Positions 1 through 9,366 of a stretch of DNA of 64,000 nucleotides are shown piece by piece. The notes under the pieces are model-generated. The model had not been told where the DNA came from, made no database searches, and saw only the letters and a program-made list of their open reading frames with translations. Positions within the stretch are counted from its first letter, which is position 1. Each line of letters opens with the position of its first letter. The translations under genes were made by a program, and so were the position numbers. The DNA is taken from contig NZ_CP121445.1 of assembly GCF_029689925.1 (NCBI RefSeq), positions 923,001-987,000 on the forward strand. Direction: 5' to 3'. This DNA is from Anaerocolumna sp. AGMB13025. Its GTDB lineage: Bacteria; Bacillota; Clostridia; Lachnospirales; Lachnospiraceae.

Positions 1-1
1 T

Positions 2-790
2 GGCGTCTTTGGTCTGTTCAGTCTTTTCCCATTATGGTTTGTAGTAGTGAATGCGTTTAAACCTATGAGTGAGATTTTTATCTTCCCGCCAAGACTTACG
101 GTGGATAATCCTACCCTGAGTAACTTTTTTGATCTGGCAACTATCATAGAGCAGTTCAATGTTCCGTTGACAAGGTATATCTTTAATACACTTTTGATTA
201 CAGGACTGGGAACCGGGGGCACGGTACTGCTTGGCTCTATGGCAGCGTTTCCCCTGGCAAAATACACCTTTCCAGGATCAAAGATAATGAGCAATGTTAT
301 TGTATATGCCCTGATGTTTAATGCTTCGGTAACAGCAATTCCTAATTATCTGATAATGAGTAAGTTTGGCATGATAGATACTTACTGGGCGGTCATACTG
401 CCTGCTGTAGGCTCAACACTCGGGTTGTACCTGATGAAAAACTTTATGGTACAGATACCGGATGAGATGTTAGAAGCGGCAAAGATCGATGGTGCCGGAG
501 AATTCAGGACTTATTGGAGCGTTGTTATGCCCCTTTGCAAACCGGCTTGGATTACCTTGATTATTCTGTCCTTTCAGCAGATGTGGGGTACTACCGGCGG
601 GGTATTTATCTACAGTGAAGAATTAAAGCCGGTGACCTATGTATTGCAGCAGTTAGTCAGTGGTGGGATATCAAGAACAGGTGTATCGGCCGCAATTACC
701 TTGGTTCTATTAATCGTTCCCATAACGGTTTTTGTCCTGTCTCAAAGCAATGTTATCGAGACTATGGCAACTTCCGGTGTAAAAGGATAG
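2..790 (+). CDS. Carbohydrate ABC transporter permease (MalG-like), 5' end outside window
   Basis: Membrane-channel subunit of a sugar ABC importer, the MalG-type half of the usual permease pair; its partner, binding protein and ATPase are not in view upstream. The frame is open to the window edge. The first 15 codons read as the end of a hydrophobic first helix followed by the NAFKP turn typical of these permeases, so the GTG at 47 is internal and the gene is 5'-truncated by the window. The cytoplasmic EAA loop that docks on the ATPase is seen as EAAKIDGAG near 475-501. Further hydrophobic helices flank it and the protein ends in the short polar tail common in the family. It stops 9 bp before the next gene, so an operon is likely. 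The sugar cannot be told from the sequence. Confidence 0.88.
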   Translation, partial: GVFGLFSLFPLWFVVVNAFKPMSEIFIFPPRLTVDNPTLSNFFDLATIIEQFNVPLTRYIFNTLLITGLGTGGTVLLGSMAAFPLAKYTFPGSKIMSNVIVYALMFNASVTAIPNYLIMSKFGMIDTYWAVILPAVGSTLGLYLMKNFMVQIPDEMLEAAKIDGAGEFRTYWSVVMPLCKPAWITLIILSFQQMWGTTGGVFIYSEELKPVTYVLQQLVSGGISRTGVSAAITLVLLIVPITVFVLSQSNVIETMATSGVKG

Positions 791-799
791 GAGGCGCAG

Positions 800-2275
800 A
801 TGAAGAAAAGAATCTTAAGGTTATTGCTTATAATTATTTTGGTCTCAACCCCGATGGTTGCTCAGGCGGCTGATAAGAAAGGTTATTCTTTTGATGGCTA
901 TACCTATGATTTCTGGTGGAATGCCATTGAAAGTCCGGCAGCGTTCCAGGTGGACCAGGTACTGGATGGGAATAGTATGGGCGGCAACGGGTTATTAAGC
1001 GTAAATGATGTATGTACCAGTTTAGATGGCAGAATCTTTTTGGCGGATACCCTATCAAACCGGGTGAATATTGTTGATCAGAATGGTAATTTTATAAAGT
1101 CCTTAAAGGTAATAAGAGATTCCAATGATAAAATCGTTGTGGATCAGGATACCGGCAAGCAGATGATTTTAAATGCTCCGGAAGGAGTGTTTTATCATGA
1201 GAAGGAAAATGAGCTTTATATTGCCAATACCGGAGCTGAGAATATTATTATTCTGGATGGCTCAGATTATACAATGAAGCGTTTGATTAAGAAGCCGGAT
1301 AACATGACTGGTGTAACACAGTTTAAACCCTCCAAGCTTACAGTGGATAATACAGGCCGTATGTATGTAGTAGTACAGTCAAGCTATGAAGGTATTATAG
1401 AACTGAACTCCGATGGAACCTTTTCCAGGTATTTCGGAGTAAATAAACCCCGTGTTAATTTAATGGATTACTTTTGGAAATCAGTCTCTTCGGATCAGCA
1501 AAAGCAGCAGATGAAGAAAACCTTTGCACCGGCATTTAATAATGTGGCGATTGATGAGGATGGTTTTGTTTATGCGGTAACCTATGATAAAGCGGCAGAG
1601 TTTATGGCTTTCCGCCTTAATTCCGGAGGAAAGAATGTACTGAGGGAGCAGGGAGATACGCCGGTAATTGGCGATGTCCACGGTCGTTTCAGCAACCCCA
1701 GTGAATTTGTGGATATAGCAGTTACGGATTACGGTACTTATGCGGTAGCAGATAAATCCAGAGGAAGAATTTTTATCTATGATTATGATGGACAGCTGTT
1801 AAATACCTTTGGCTCCATTGGTAATACCAAAGGCTCCTATAATAATCCTACTGGAATTGCCTGGCTGGGTAATAGGCTAGTGGTAAGTGACAGCGGACTA
1901 AAATGTGTTTACATATTAAAACCAACAGTTTTTGGAGAAACTGCCCTTTTAGCCAGTAAAGAATATTATAATGGGCAGTGGGATGCGGCCTTAAAGGATT
2001 TTGAAAAAATATTAAAGATAAATTCAAATTATGAAATAGCATATATCGGAATAGGAAAAAACTATTTGATGAAAGATGAGTATAAGAAGGCCATGTATTA
2101 TTTCAAACAGGGAAATAACCGTATCTTTTACTCAAAGGCCTATAATGGATACCGTGCGGAAGTATTACAAAAGCATTTTAGTATTGTGGCAGCACTGTTT
2201 CTGGTCTTTATTACAGCAGTTATTGCTTCTGAAGTAAAATATCATAAGAAGGAGGGCAGACGCGGTGAAAAATGA
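800..2275 (+). CDS. Secreted/membrane-anchored beta-propeller (NHL-like) protein with TPR and C-terminal membrane helix
   Basis: 491 residues. A signal peptide (residues 1-23, KKR then a hydrophobic core, cut after AQA) is followed by repeated blades of the NHL / six-bladed propeller type, for example DGRIFLADTLSNRVNIVD and a later GTYAVADKSRGRIFIYD. Residues about 380-440 form one or two TPR-like helix pairs (YYNGQWDAALKDFEKIL, then YKKAMYYFKQG). A membrane helix lies near 460-480, followed by a basic tail. It is therefore probably an extracellular propeller held at the membrane. It sits between a sugar permease and a YIP1 gene and overlaps the latter by 11 bp, pointing to a transport-associated surface function. 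A direct role is unknown; glycan or protein binding is inference. The start is supported by GGAGG at 790-794. Confidence 0.72.
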   Translation: MKKRILRLLLIIILVSTPMVAQAADKKGYSFDGYTYDFWWNAIESPAAFQVDQVLDGNSMGGNGLLSVNDVCTSLDGRIFLADTLSNRVNIVDQNGNFIKSLKVIRDSNDKIVVDQDTGKQMILNAPEGVFYHEKENELYIANTGAENIIILDGSDYTMKRLIKKPDNMTGVTQFKPSKLTVDNTGRMYVVVQSSYEGIIELNSDGTFSRYFGVNKPRVNLMDYFWKSVSSDQQKQQMKKTFAPAFNNVAIDEDGFVYAVTYDKAAEFMAFRLNSGGKNVLREQGDTPVIGDVHGRFSNPSEFVDIAVTDYGTYAVADKSRGRIFIYDYDGQLLNTFGSIGNTKGSYNNPTGIAWLGNRLVVSDSGLKCVYILKPTVFGETALLASKEYYNGQWDAALKDFEKILKINSNYEIAYIGIGKNYLMKDEYKKAMYYFKQGNNRIFYSKAYNGYRAEVLQKHFSIVAALFLVFITAVIASEVKYHKKEGRRGEK

Positions 2276-2900
2276 GATAAGGAAAGAAAAATTATTCTAT
2301 CTAAAACATGCGGTATTTCATCCCTTTGATGGATTTTATGAAATTAAATACCGAAAAAAAGGCAGCCTTCTGATTGCTACTATTATTTTATTCCTTTACG
2401 GAGTTATAAAGTGTATATCCTATCAATATACCGGATTTGTAATGAATAAGAATCCAATCTTTACCATGAACAGTATATCCATATTTGTCTCGGCAATCTC
2501 TGTTTTTCTGCTTTTTACTGTTAGTAACTGGACTGTAACAACCTTATTTAACGGAAAAGGAAATATGCGGGATATTTATACGGTAGTATGCTATTCCCTA
2601 GTTCCCATGGTGGTGTTTAACCTGGTTACAGCAATAATAAGCAACTTTGTCATAACAGAGGAAGTAATTATACTACAATCACTGCAAAGTCTTTCAATCG
2701 TTTGGTTTGCCTTTATTTTACTGGCCGGGCTTTGTATCATACATGAATATACCTTTGCATTAAATATCAAGACTTTGCTGGCTACGGTAGTTGCCGCTCT
2801 GATTATTGTCTTTATAGGCATACTATTTTTCTCTTTGATTGAACGAATGTATTATTTTGTAATGTCAGTTGCCAGAGAAGCCTTGAGGCGGATAGGCTAA
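2265..2900 (+). CDS. YIP1-family integral membrane protein
   Basis: 211 residues with about five hydrophobic segments (near residues 32-52, 72-92, 105-130, 140-160 and 170-195) and a short charged N-terminus (KHAVFHPFDGFYEIKYRKKGS), the layout of the bacterial YIP1 family. The GTG start at 2265 has AGGAGG eight bases upstream and overlaps the previous gene by 11 bp, so translation is probably coupled. Its place with a propeller protein, a DUF5696 protein and sugar permeases points to a membrane-associated helper of the transporter cluster. No enzymatic motif is visible and no biochemical role can be given. Confidence 0.72.
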   Translation: MKNEIRKEKLFYLKHAVFHPFDGFYEIKYRKKGSLLIATIILFLYGVIKCISYQYTGFVMNKNPIFTMNSISIFVSAISVFLLFTVSNWTVTTLFNGKGNMRDIYTVVCYSLVPMVVFNLVTAIISNFVITEEVIILQSLQSLSIVWFAFILLAGLCIIHEYTFALNIKTLLATVVAALIIVFIGILFFSLIERMYYFVMSVAREALRRIG

Positions 2901-2985
2901 GAATCAGTTAAGTAATGAAGAAAAGCGAAGCCGTGCCGGAAGGATTATGATAAAGCACAAGAACCATGCACAGGAATGGAAGTAA

Positions 2986-3092
2986 GAGTGAAAGAAAATT
3001 TAGTAGGAAAGGTGCCACATTGAGATTCTTTCACTCTATTATGTTTGTGGCAGTATCACAGGTGAGCCTGTGATATGCAATGGGTTTAAGCC
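2986..3092 (+). promoter_or_regulatory. Structured leader, family 2, copy A (before the DUF5696 gene)
   Basis: A leader of about 105 bp directly in front of the start at 3093, shared with the one before purH (27914-28036). Stem 1 pairs GAGTGAAAGAA (2986-2996) with TTCTTTCACTC. Stem 2 pairs TGCCACA with TGTGGCA. Stem 3 is TATCACAGG / CCTGTGATA. Stems 1 and 2 interleave (1, 2, 1', 2'), as in a pseudoknot. It ends ATGGGTTTAAGCC-ATG, so GGG may serve as a weak ribosome site. Stem bases differ from the purH copy with compensation. Ligand or partner unknown. Confidence 0.55.
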
Positions 3093-5741
3093 ATGAAGGT
3101 TTTAAGAAAATTACTTGATAGTATGGAACCTGTCATACATAAAATAAAAAAAGCATATGGCAAACATATTATAGCAAAACTGTTTTTTACCATCTTAGGA
3201 TTATGTGTCTTAATTGGTATCCTCCACTATATACCGATACTAGGTATTAAGGCGAATAAGCTTCCAGAGATGTCTTATAAGGGATTATCAAAAGCCGGAA
3301 AAGAGCTTTCACATGACGCGGGTGAAGTATTAGTAGCAGAAAGCGATTCAAAACGTTTGTACATAGACAGCACTACGATGAATCTTAAGGTGGAGGATAA
3401 AAACACCAAAAAGGTATGGAATGCCCTGATACCAAATTCAACCGATCCAGCCGAACAATCCCTGCTAAGTGTTTCTTATCTGGGCAATAATAACAATCTT
3501 TATGAATGGGACAGCTACAGTTTTTGTAAACTGACGGATTCCTATAACATTTACCAGATTGATAACGGTGTCCAGATTAAGATGAAGTTTAACGAGGGCG
3601 AATCAGAGCGGTTTAAAGAGTATTATCCGGACAAGATGGCGATTGACCGTTATGAAGAGTTCTTTATAAAGGGAATTGATGATAAAATTGCCTCAGGTGA
3701 GTTGGAAAAAGCCGCAGGAGAGAAGTATAAGCTGACCTTAAGTCTGATTTATAAAAAGAGCACAACTGAGAATTGCTACTTTGTAGCATATAACGGGACA
3801 CCACCAAGAAGTGCTGTAAAACAGTTAATCCAATTAGCTAAAGTACTCGGCTATACCAGGGATATGTTAATCGCGGATGCGGCACAGATGGGACTTTCGG
3901 TAACTTTTGTTGAACCCTCGGTTTTAGATATTACCTTGGAGGCAAAGCTTGATGGTGATGATTTCACAGTTCGCATCCCCTCACAGGAGATGGTAAGCGA
4001 GAACGATTATTACAGGATTCAGAATATAAAAGTACTGCCTTACTTTGGTGCTGCCGGGGTAAAGGAATATAAGGATGGTTATCTTTTAGTTCCAGACGGT
4101 GCAGGGGCATTATTTCAATTTAATACAGCAGATGCGGCAGTGCCGGATTATAGCAGACCGGTATACGATAATGACTATCTAAAAGATTATTATTATATGC
4201 CGGAATATAAACAGGAACTGATGATGCCGGTATTTGGCATGACCTATGGAGAGGGAGGGAATTCTACTCATGGATTTTTGGGTATCATCGAAGAGGGTGC
4301 ACAAACCTCCTATATCAATGCAAAGCTGGCTTCAACGGATAAGAATACCCCTTCTTCATATAACAGGGTTTATCCTTCTTTTGATGTAACCCAGTATACC
4401 AATGTGAATGTATATGGACCCTTCAGTGATATCAAGCAAACCTATATGGCCAAGACCGATATGATGGAGGTGGATTATTCTGTCAGGTATGAACTGTTTC
4501 CTGGAAAGGTGACTTATTATGATATGGCAAAAGCTTATCAGAATTATCTGCTTAAGGAATGGAATATCAGTGAACTTAGTTATCCTGACCAGCCTAAATT
4601 ATACCTGGATTTTATTGGAACTCTATCTTTGGTAAAGCGTGCCCTTGGGATACCTTATGATTCTCCTTATTCCATGACTACCTATCAGGAATTATCTAAT
4701 ATTATTAAAGATACTGGGGATATGAACCTTGCTATCCAGTATTCCGGGTTTTTTAACGGAGGTCTGGAAAATAAGTTAAATACCAAGGCAAGTCTGACAA
4801 AAAGCAATGGAACCGAGAAAGAATTAAATGAATTAAGAGATTTGGCAAAGGAAAAAGGAATTGATTTGTTTTTTGAAGCAGGGCTTGGTAAGGTCTTTGA
4901 CAAAGGAAATGGCTTTGCAGCCAAAAACCATGCGGTCTATGACTATTCCAATATACCGGCGGCTATTTACCGGTATTTACCTTCCATCGGAATTTTTGAT
5001 GGTGCTTCGGATTATTTTGAAGCCAAATACTTTTATCTGCTGTCACCCCGTTATCTGGATGGAGTGACGGATAAATTCCTTGCAGCATCTAAAACCTATG
5101 ATAAATTGTCCATACCGGATCTGGCGTATTACAATTTTGCGGACTATCGGTATAAAAAGAATATTACCGCTTATGAGGCAAGTAAGATTGTTGAGGATAA
5201 CTTAAAGAAACTTGCCGTACAAAAGAAATTATCTTTGTATAATCCGAGGCTGGAAGCTTTACGCTATGCTTCCTACGCTGAGAATATTTCCAGGGATAGC
5301 AGCGAATATGCAACGATTTATACCACAATTCCTTTCCGGCAGTTAGTAATGAACGGTTTGGTTCAGGTAACCACCGAAGACGTGAATATGTCATCTTATG
5401 AGGCTTCTTATTATGTGTTACAGTCGGTCGAACTTGGAGTATATCCCAAGTTTACCCTGACAGCAAAAAGCGTGGATGCTTTAAAGGACAGTGCCTATTC
5501 CTATTATTACGCTACAGAGTATGAAAAGCAGAAGGAAACCATGAATCAGGTGTATCAAACCTGTAAGGAAGCCTGGGAGAAAATAGGAACTATGCAGATT
5601 ACAAATCATCAGATCCTTGAGAATAACGTATTTCGTACGGATTATGAGTCAAAGGTTTCTGTTATAACAAACTATAACCTTCATTCTGTTGTCGTAGATG
5701 GTAAAGAAATTGCTGCACTTGGATATATCATATTAGAATAG
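3093..5741 (+). CDS. DUF5696 domain-containing membrane-anchored protein
   Basis: 882 residues. A cytoplasmic basic N-terminus is followed by one membrane helix (about residues 28-48, FFTILGLCVLIGILHYIPIL) and a large extracytoplasmic region. The length, the LLVPDGAGALF segment and the tyrosine-rich stretches match my recollection of the DUF5696 family, usually found next to MalF/MalG-type permeases and YIP1 genes in Lachnospiraceae and Paenibacillaceae. The middle to C-terminal part (about residues 480-720) alternates strands and helices in a way that could be a TIM-barrel-like fold, but no glycosidase acid pair stands out, so I do not call it an enzyme. It opens the second part of the transport operon and is preceded by a family-2 structured leader. 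Surface glycan handling for the transporter is inference. Confidence 0.65.
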   Translation: MKVLRKLLDSMEPVIHKIKKAYGKHIIAKLFFTILGLCVLIGILHYIPILGIKANKLPEMSYKGLSKAGKELSHDAGEVLVAESDSKRLYIDSTTMNLKVEDKNTKKVWNALIPNSTDPAEQSLLSVSYLGNNNNLYEWDSYSFCKLTDSYNIYQIDNGVQIKMKFNEGESERFKEYYPDKMAIDRYEEFFIKGIDDKIASGELEKAAGEKYKLTLSLIYKKSTTENCYFVAYNGTPPRSAVKQLIQLAKVLGYTRDMLIADAAQMGLSVTFVEPSVLDITLEAKLDGDDFTVRIPSQEMVSENDYYRIQNIKVLPYFGAAGVKEYKDGYLLVPDGAGALFQFNTADAAVPDYSRPVYDNDYLKDYYYMPEYKQELMMPVFGMTYGEGGNSTHGFLGIIEEGAQTSYINAKLASTDKNTPSSYNRVYPSFDVTQYTNVNVYGPFSDIKQTYMAKTDMMEVDYSVRYELFPGKVTYYDMAKAYQNYLLKEWNISELSYPDQPKLYLDFIGTLSLVKRALGIPYDSPYSMTTYQELSNIIKDTGDMNLAIQYSGFFNGGLENKLNTKASLTKSNGTEKELNELRDLAKEKGIDLFFEAGLGKVFDKGNGFAAKNHAVYDYSNIPAAIYRYLPSIGIFDGASDYFEAKYFYLLSPRYLDGVTDKFLAASKTYDKLSIPDLAYYNFADYRYKKNITAYEASKIVEDNLKKLAVQKKLSLYNPRLEALRYASYAENISRDSSEYATIYTTIPFRQLVMNGLVQVTTEDVNMSSYEASYYVLQSVELGVYPKFTLTAKSVDALKDSAYSYYYATEYEKQKETMNQVYQTCKEAWEKIGTMQITNHQILENNVFRTDYESKVSVITNYNLHSVVVDGKEIAALGYIILE

Positions 5742-5786
5742 AGAAAAACTTGATATATGCATACTGCAGCAAAGAAATGAGGATAA

Positions 5787-6704
5787 GTGAAAAATATGAT
5801 TAAAAAAAAGTTTCATTTAAGCTATAAAACGAAAAGGAAGCTGAATGGTTTTCTCTATGTATTGCCCTTTTTAATTGGCTTTTTTGTGTGTTTTGCCATT
5901 CCGCTGTTTAATACCTTTCGATACTCCTTTAATACCATCAGTGTCAGTGAAACTGGAGGTATGAAATTCGCATTTTCCGATTTTAAGAATTATATTGAGT
6001 TATTTCATTCGGAATTAACCTCCGAAAATCAGCCCTTTGCCCGGTTATTTATAGATCAGAATCTGATGATTTTAACCAATGCTCCTCTTATTGTAATCTT
6101 TAGTTTGTTTATGGCCCTGCTGGCCAATTTGAAATTCAAGGGACGTGGTATTGTCAGGGTTATCTTTTTTCTTCCCATTGTATTCGGTTTGGAGGTGGTA
6201 ACCCAGATGCTTTCAGTGACCACCGGAGGAGAAATGGTAAAGCAAAGCTCTGGTCTCTTTAGCCAAAGCTATATCAGTTACTTGCTGCTTCGATATACGG
6301 ATATTCCAAACGCTGTATTGACGCCTGTAATTGGCTATGTGGATCAGATCTTCGATTTACTGGCACAGGCAGGTGTTCAGACCCTGATTTACTTAGCGGC
6401 ACTTCAATCCATTAGTCCAAGTCTTTATGAGGTGGCAAAAATAGAAGGTGCGACTACCTATGAAACCTTTTGGAAGGTTACATTACCATCTATCATGCAT
6501 ATTACCATGTTTGTATCTGTATATACGGTAGTAGACCTGTTTTTAACTTCCCCGATAGCAGAAGAGGCTTACAAGTTTGCATTTACACAAAGTAAGATAG
6601 GAACCGGTTCGGCATTATCCGTAATCTATATCTTTAATGTATTAGCGGTTCTTCTACTGGTGCTATTGGTTATGAGAAAGGCGGTTAAGAAATATGAAAA
6701 ATAA
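5787..6704 (+). CDS. Carbohydrate ABC transporter permease (MalF/UgpA-like)
   Basis: 305 residues, about six membrane helices, starting with a basic cytoplasmic N-terminus and a first helix near residues 23-45 (LPFLIGFFVCFAIPLFNTF). The EAA loop reads EVAKIEGATTYETFWKVTLP near residues 213-232, where the ABC ATPase docks. Together with the gene that overlaps its end it forms a MalF/MalG-like heterodimer for import of a mono- or oligosaccharide. GTG 5787 follows GAGGA by three bases and ATG 5796 lies nine bases on, so the exact start is uncertain. No ATPase gene lies nearby; such systems often share one MsmK-type ATPase encoded elsewhere (known of the family, not seen here). Confidence 0.85.
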   Translation: MKNMIKKKFHLSYKTKRKLNGFLYVLPFLIGFFVCFAIPLFNTFRYSFNTISVSETGGMKFAFSDFKNYIELFHSELTSENQPFARLFIDQNLMILTNAPLIVIFSLFMALLANLKFKGRGIVRVIFFLPIVFGLEVVTQMLSVTTGGEMVKQSSGLFSQSYISYLLLRYTDIPNAVLTPVIGYVDQIFDLLAQAGVQTLIYLAALQSISPSLYEVAKIEGATTYETFWKVTLPSIMHITMFVSVYTVVDLFLTSPIAEEAYKFAFTQSKIGTGSALSVIYIFNVLAVLLLVLLVMRKAVKKYEK

Positions 6705-7695
6705 ACCAAGCATTCATACACCGGAATTGGCATTATATCTTTTTGGGAAGAAAGCCAAAAAAGGAGTACAGTCAGTCTTTTTATTCTGTATTATAACCGG
6801 TTTGTGTTTTACCATACTATATCCCATTATTAAACTGATTCCTTCTGTTTTTTCGGCTATAGAGGATTTGGGTAATCCCAATATAATATGGCTGCCAATT
6901 CATTTTTCAGTTATCAGCTTTAAAGCGGCGGCTCGGTTTGTAATGGAAGATGGCTTCCTTACGATGCTGTGGTCCGTATTATATGCCCTTGGAATTATGT
7001 TTATTCAGGTATTTGTAACGGCTATGGCCGGATATGCCTTGGCAAGAGTAAAATTCTTTGGTAATAAAATCGTATTCTTTTTGGTTATACTGGTATTTTT
7101 AGTGCCAAGGCAATCACTGTTATTGTCTCAGTACATTTACTTTACTCATTTTAATGCCTTTGGAATACTAAAGCTTTTTACAGCAGCAGGTGAAGTCAAT
7201 TTGATTAATCAGCCCATTACCCTGGTTATATTTGCTGTATTTGGGTTTGGTATCAAGCAAAGTTTATTTATCTTTATATTCAGCCAGTTCTTTAAGAATA
7301 TTCCCAATGAGCTGGAGGAAGCAGCCCTGATTGATGGCTGTGGTTTCCATAAAACTTACTTTAGGATAATGTTACCAAATGCCATCCCCGCTATATCAAC
7401 AATTGCAGTCTTGTCCTTTGTATGGAATTATGGGGATACCTATTACACAAGATATTTTAATAAGGATGGTCCATATTTAAGTTCCATCTTAGCCAGTAAG
7501 TTTAATCCAGCCAATAAGGAATTTATCCTAAATGCAATTAAAGCCTGGTTTGACGTTCCGGTGGCCACCGATTTTGCCTTTGACGCGGTTAAGCAGGCGG
7601 CAGTATTGATTTTCTTGATTCCTTTACTAATTTTATATTTTGGTGCCCAGAAATGGCTTGTTGAAAATCTGGAGAATTCTGGATTGGTCGGATAA
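6694..7695 (+). CDS. Carbohydrate ABC transporter permease (MalG-like)
   Basis: 333 residues, slightly long for the family, with six membrane helices. The EAA loop is EEAALIDGCGFHKTYFRIML near residues 208-227. It overlaps the previous permease by 11 bp, so the two are co-translated and form the channel pair. The gene is followed by a family-1 structured leader and the GH30 gene, which ties import to extracellular glycan cleavage. A longer than usual first periplasmic loop (residues about 50-95) is the only deviation. The substrate is not determinable; beta-galactan fragments are an inference from the neighbouring GH30 and GH35 genes. Confidence 0.86.
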   Translation: MKNKPSIHTPELALYLFGKKAKKGVQSVFLFCIITGLCFTILYPIIKLIPSVFSAIEDLGNPNIIWLPIHFSVISFKAAARFVMEDGFLTMLWSVLYALGIMFIQVFVTAMAGYALARVKFFGNKIVFFLVILVFLVPRQSLLLSQYIYFTHFNAFGILKLFTAAGEVNLINQPITLVIFAVFGFGIKQSLFIFIFSQFFKNIPNELEEAALIDGCGFHKTYFRIMLPNAIPAISTIAVLSFVWNYGDTYYTRYFNKDGPYLSSILASKFNPANKEFILNAIKAWFDVPVATDFAFDAVKQAAVLIFLIPLLILYFGAQKWLVENLENSGLVG

Positions 7696-7711
7696 AGCAG
7701 TAAGATGAGGG

Positions 7712-7788
7712 GTTAGGTTGAAAAAACAAGAGCAGTTTTTTCAACATCCTGATTTGTATGTGTGCTAAAGCACACAGATGGGGGTTAT
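7712..7788 (+). promoter_or_regulatory. Structured leader, family 1 (before GH30)
   Basis: A 72-bp unit (7712-7783) running from GTTAGGTTGA to just before the start codon. It has a stem GTTGAAAAAAC / GTTTTTTCAAC, a spacer CATCCTGATTTG, a second stem TGTGTGC-TAAA-GCACACA, then GATGGGGGTT and ATG at 7789. The same unit occurs before phoP (23199) and three times in tandem before nadE (34651). GATGGGG supplies the ribosome site, and CATC in the spacer could pair with the GATG that overlaps it. Confidence 0.6.
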
Positions 7789-9366
7789 ATGAAGAAAAGA
7801 TTTAGTATAACAGTCATTTGCCTGACGGTATTACTAATAGGTTATTTATCTTGCAGTACGTATAAGGAGGATAAAGTGAGACTGTCAGACCAAAACAGAG
7901 AGAATAATACGATGGTGGAAGTATCACCGGCGGAAGAAGTAAAACTACCAGGAGCGATCACCTTGAAACTTGATCGTACAAAGAAACATCAGGTTATAGA
8001 AAGCTTTGGTACCAGCGGCTGCTGGTGGGCACAGTATGTAGGTGGTTGGGATAAGGTAGACAAAGCTGCCGGCAGGGCGGTCAGAGAGGAAATTGCAAGA
8101 CTGCTTTTTGATAAGGATACCGGTATTGGTTTAACCTGCTACCGGTATAATATCGGGGCAGGTTCGGCAGAAAGCCAAAAGGGTATATACAGGGATGTAC
8201 ACCGACGGGCGGAAAGTTTTGAAACAGCTCCATTTACCTATGACTGGAGTAAGGATGAGAATGCGGTCTGGTTTTTGAAGAAAGCAGTTTCATTAGGGGT
8301 AGAAGAAGTCGTAATGTTTTGTAACAGTCCCCCGGAACGGCTCACCTTAAACGGAACGGCACAGGTGAGTAAGGGAAGTAAGGAGAACTTAGCCACAGAG
8401 AATTATGATGATTTTGCACGTTATGTAATGGATGTATCCGAGCATTTTATCAATGAGGGAATACCTGTTAAATTTATTTCACCCATTAATGAACCGCAGT
8501 GGGACTGGTTTGAGGGGCAGGAAGGGTGCCATTATGAGCCGGGGCATATTGCGTCTGTGTACCGGGAATTTTTAAAAGAAATGGAGAGCCGTCCGGCACT
8601 TAAGGGGGTATCCCTCTCCGGTCCGGAAAGCGGTGAATGGAAAGGTGAAGCCATAGCCTATAGCAGTGCTATCTTAAATGATTCTGTTTTAGGCAGCCAT
8701 ATGGATACCATAGATAATCATTCCTATTGGTCGGATAAAGCTTCAAAGGAAGCCTTTAAGCGTTATATGGATGCCCGTTACAAGGAGGTAAAATTACGTA
8801 CCAGTGAATGGTGTGAGATGGTGAATGGTTCTGATGTAACCATGGATTCTGCTTTTCATCTGGCCGAAGTAATCGCCGAGGATTTAACTGTATTAGATGT
8901 TGTATCTTGGCAGAACTGGGTTGCGGTAGCGCCGGGAGGCTACCGGGATGGACTGATTTATATAAATGAACAGGAAAAGAATTTTAATCCGTTAAAACGT
9001 CTTTGGGCATATGGTAATTATTCCAGATTTATCAGGCCAGGCTATGAGCGAATTGAAACAGAGGGTGATAAGAGGGAGTTAGAGAATTTAAAGCCAGTTG
9101 CCTTTACCGGTTTTACAGAGGATGGAGAAGAACAGCTGATATTGGTAACGATAAATGAATCTGATACCCCAAAGAAAGTTTTTCTTGATATTCCGAATAC
9201 AGTAGAATATACTAATATAAGTGTTTATGAAACATCAGAAAGCCGTGATTTGGAAAAAATCCTGGACGACGACAACTATAAAAGCTATAGGGGTATTGAC
9301 ATCGGCAGGCAATCTGTAACCACTATTATTCTATCAAGGGCGGGTGATGATTATTTCAGACGATAG
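7789..9366 (+). CDS. GH30-family glycoside hydrolase, secreted, probable lipoprotein
   Basis: 525 residues from the ATG at 7789, chosen over an upstream frame that only translates the leader repeat. A hydrophobic N-terminus ends in YLSC, a non-ideal lipobox, so lipid anchoring is probable but not certain. The TIM-barrel domain starts near residue 60 (VIESFGTSGCWWAQ). The acid/base glutamate is E235 in SPINEPQW and the nucleophile E340 in LRTSEWCEM, the two clan-A catalytic positions; a beta-sandwich follows to the C-terminus. Within GH30 the SFGTSGCWWA start recalls the endo-beta-1,6-galactanase group, which would fit the GH35 beta-galactosidase downstream, but the subfamily is inference. It lies behind the permease pair and overlaps the LacI gene by 20 bp, so sensing, cleavage and uptake are probably one unit. 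Confidence 0.8.
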   Translation: MKKRFSITVICLTVLLIGYLSCSTYKEDKVRLSDQNRENNTMVEVSPAEEVKLPGAITLKLDRTKKHQVIESFGTSGCWWAQYVGGWDKVDKAAGRAVREEIARLLFDKDTGIGLTCYRYNIGAGSAESQKGIYRDVHRRAESFETAPFTYDWSKDENAVWFLKKAVSLGVEEVVMFCNSPPERLTLNGTAQVSKGSKENLATENYDDFARYVMDVSEHFINEGIPVKFISPINEPQWDWFEGQEGCHYEPGHIASVYREFLKEMESRPALKGVSLSGPESGEWKGEAIAYSSAILNDSVLGSHMDTIDNHSYWSDKASKEAFKRYMDARYKEVKLRTSEWCEMVNGSDVTMDSAFHLAEVIAEDLTVLDVVSWQNWVAVAPGGYRDGLIYINEQEKNFNPLKRLWAYGNYSRFIRPGYERIETEGDKRELENLKPVAFTGFTEDGEEQLILVTINESDTPKKVFLDIPNTVEYTNISVYETSESRDLEKILDDDNYKSYRGIDIGRQSVTTIILSRAGDDYFRR

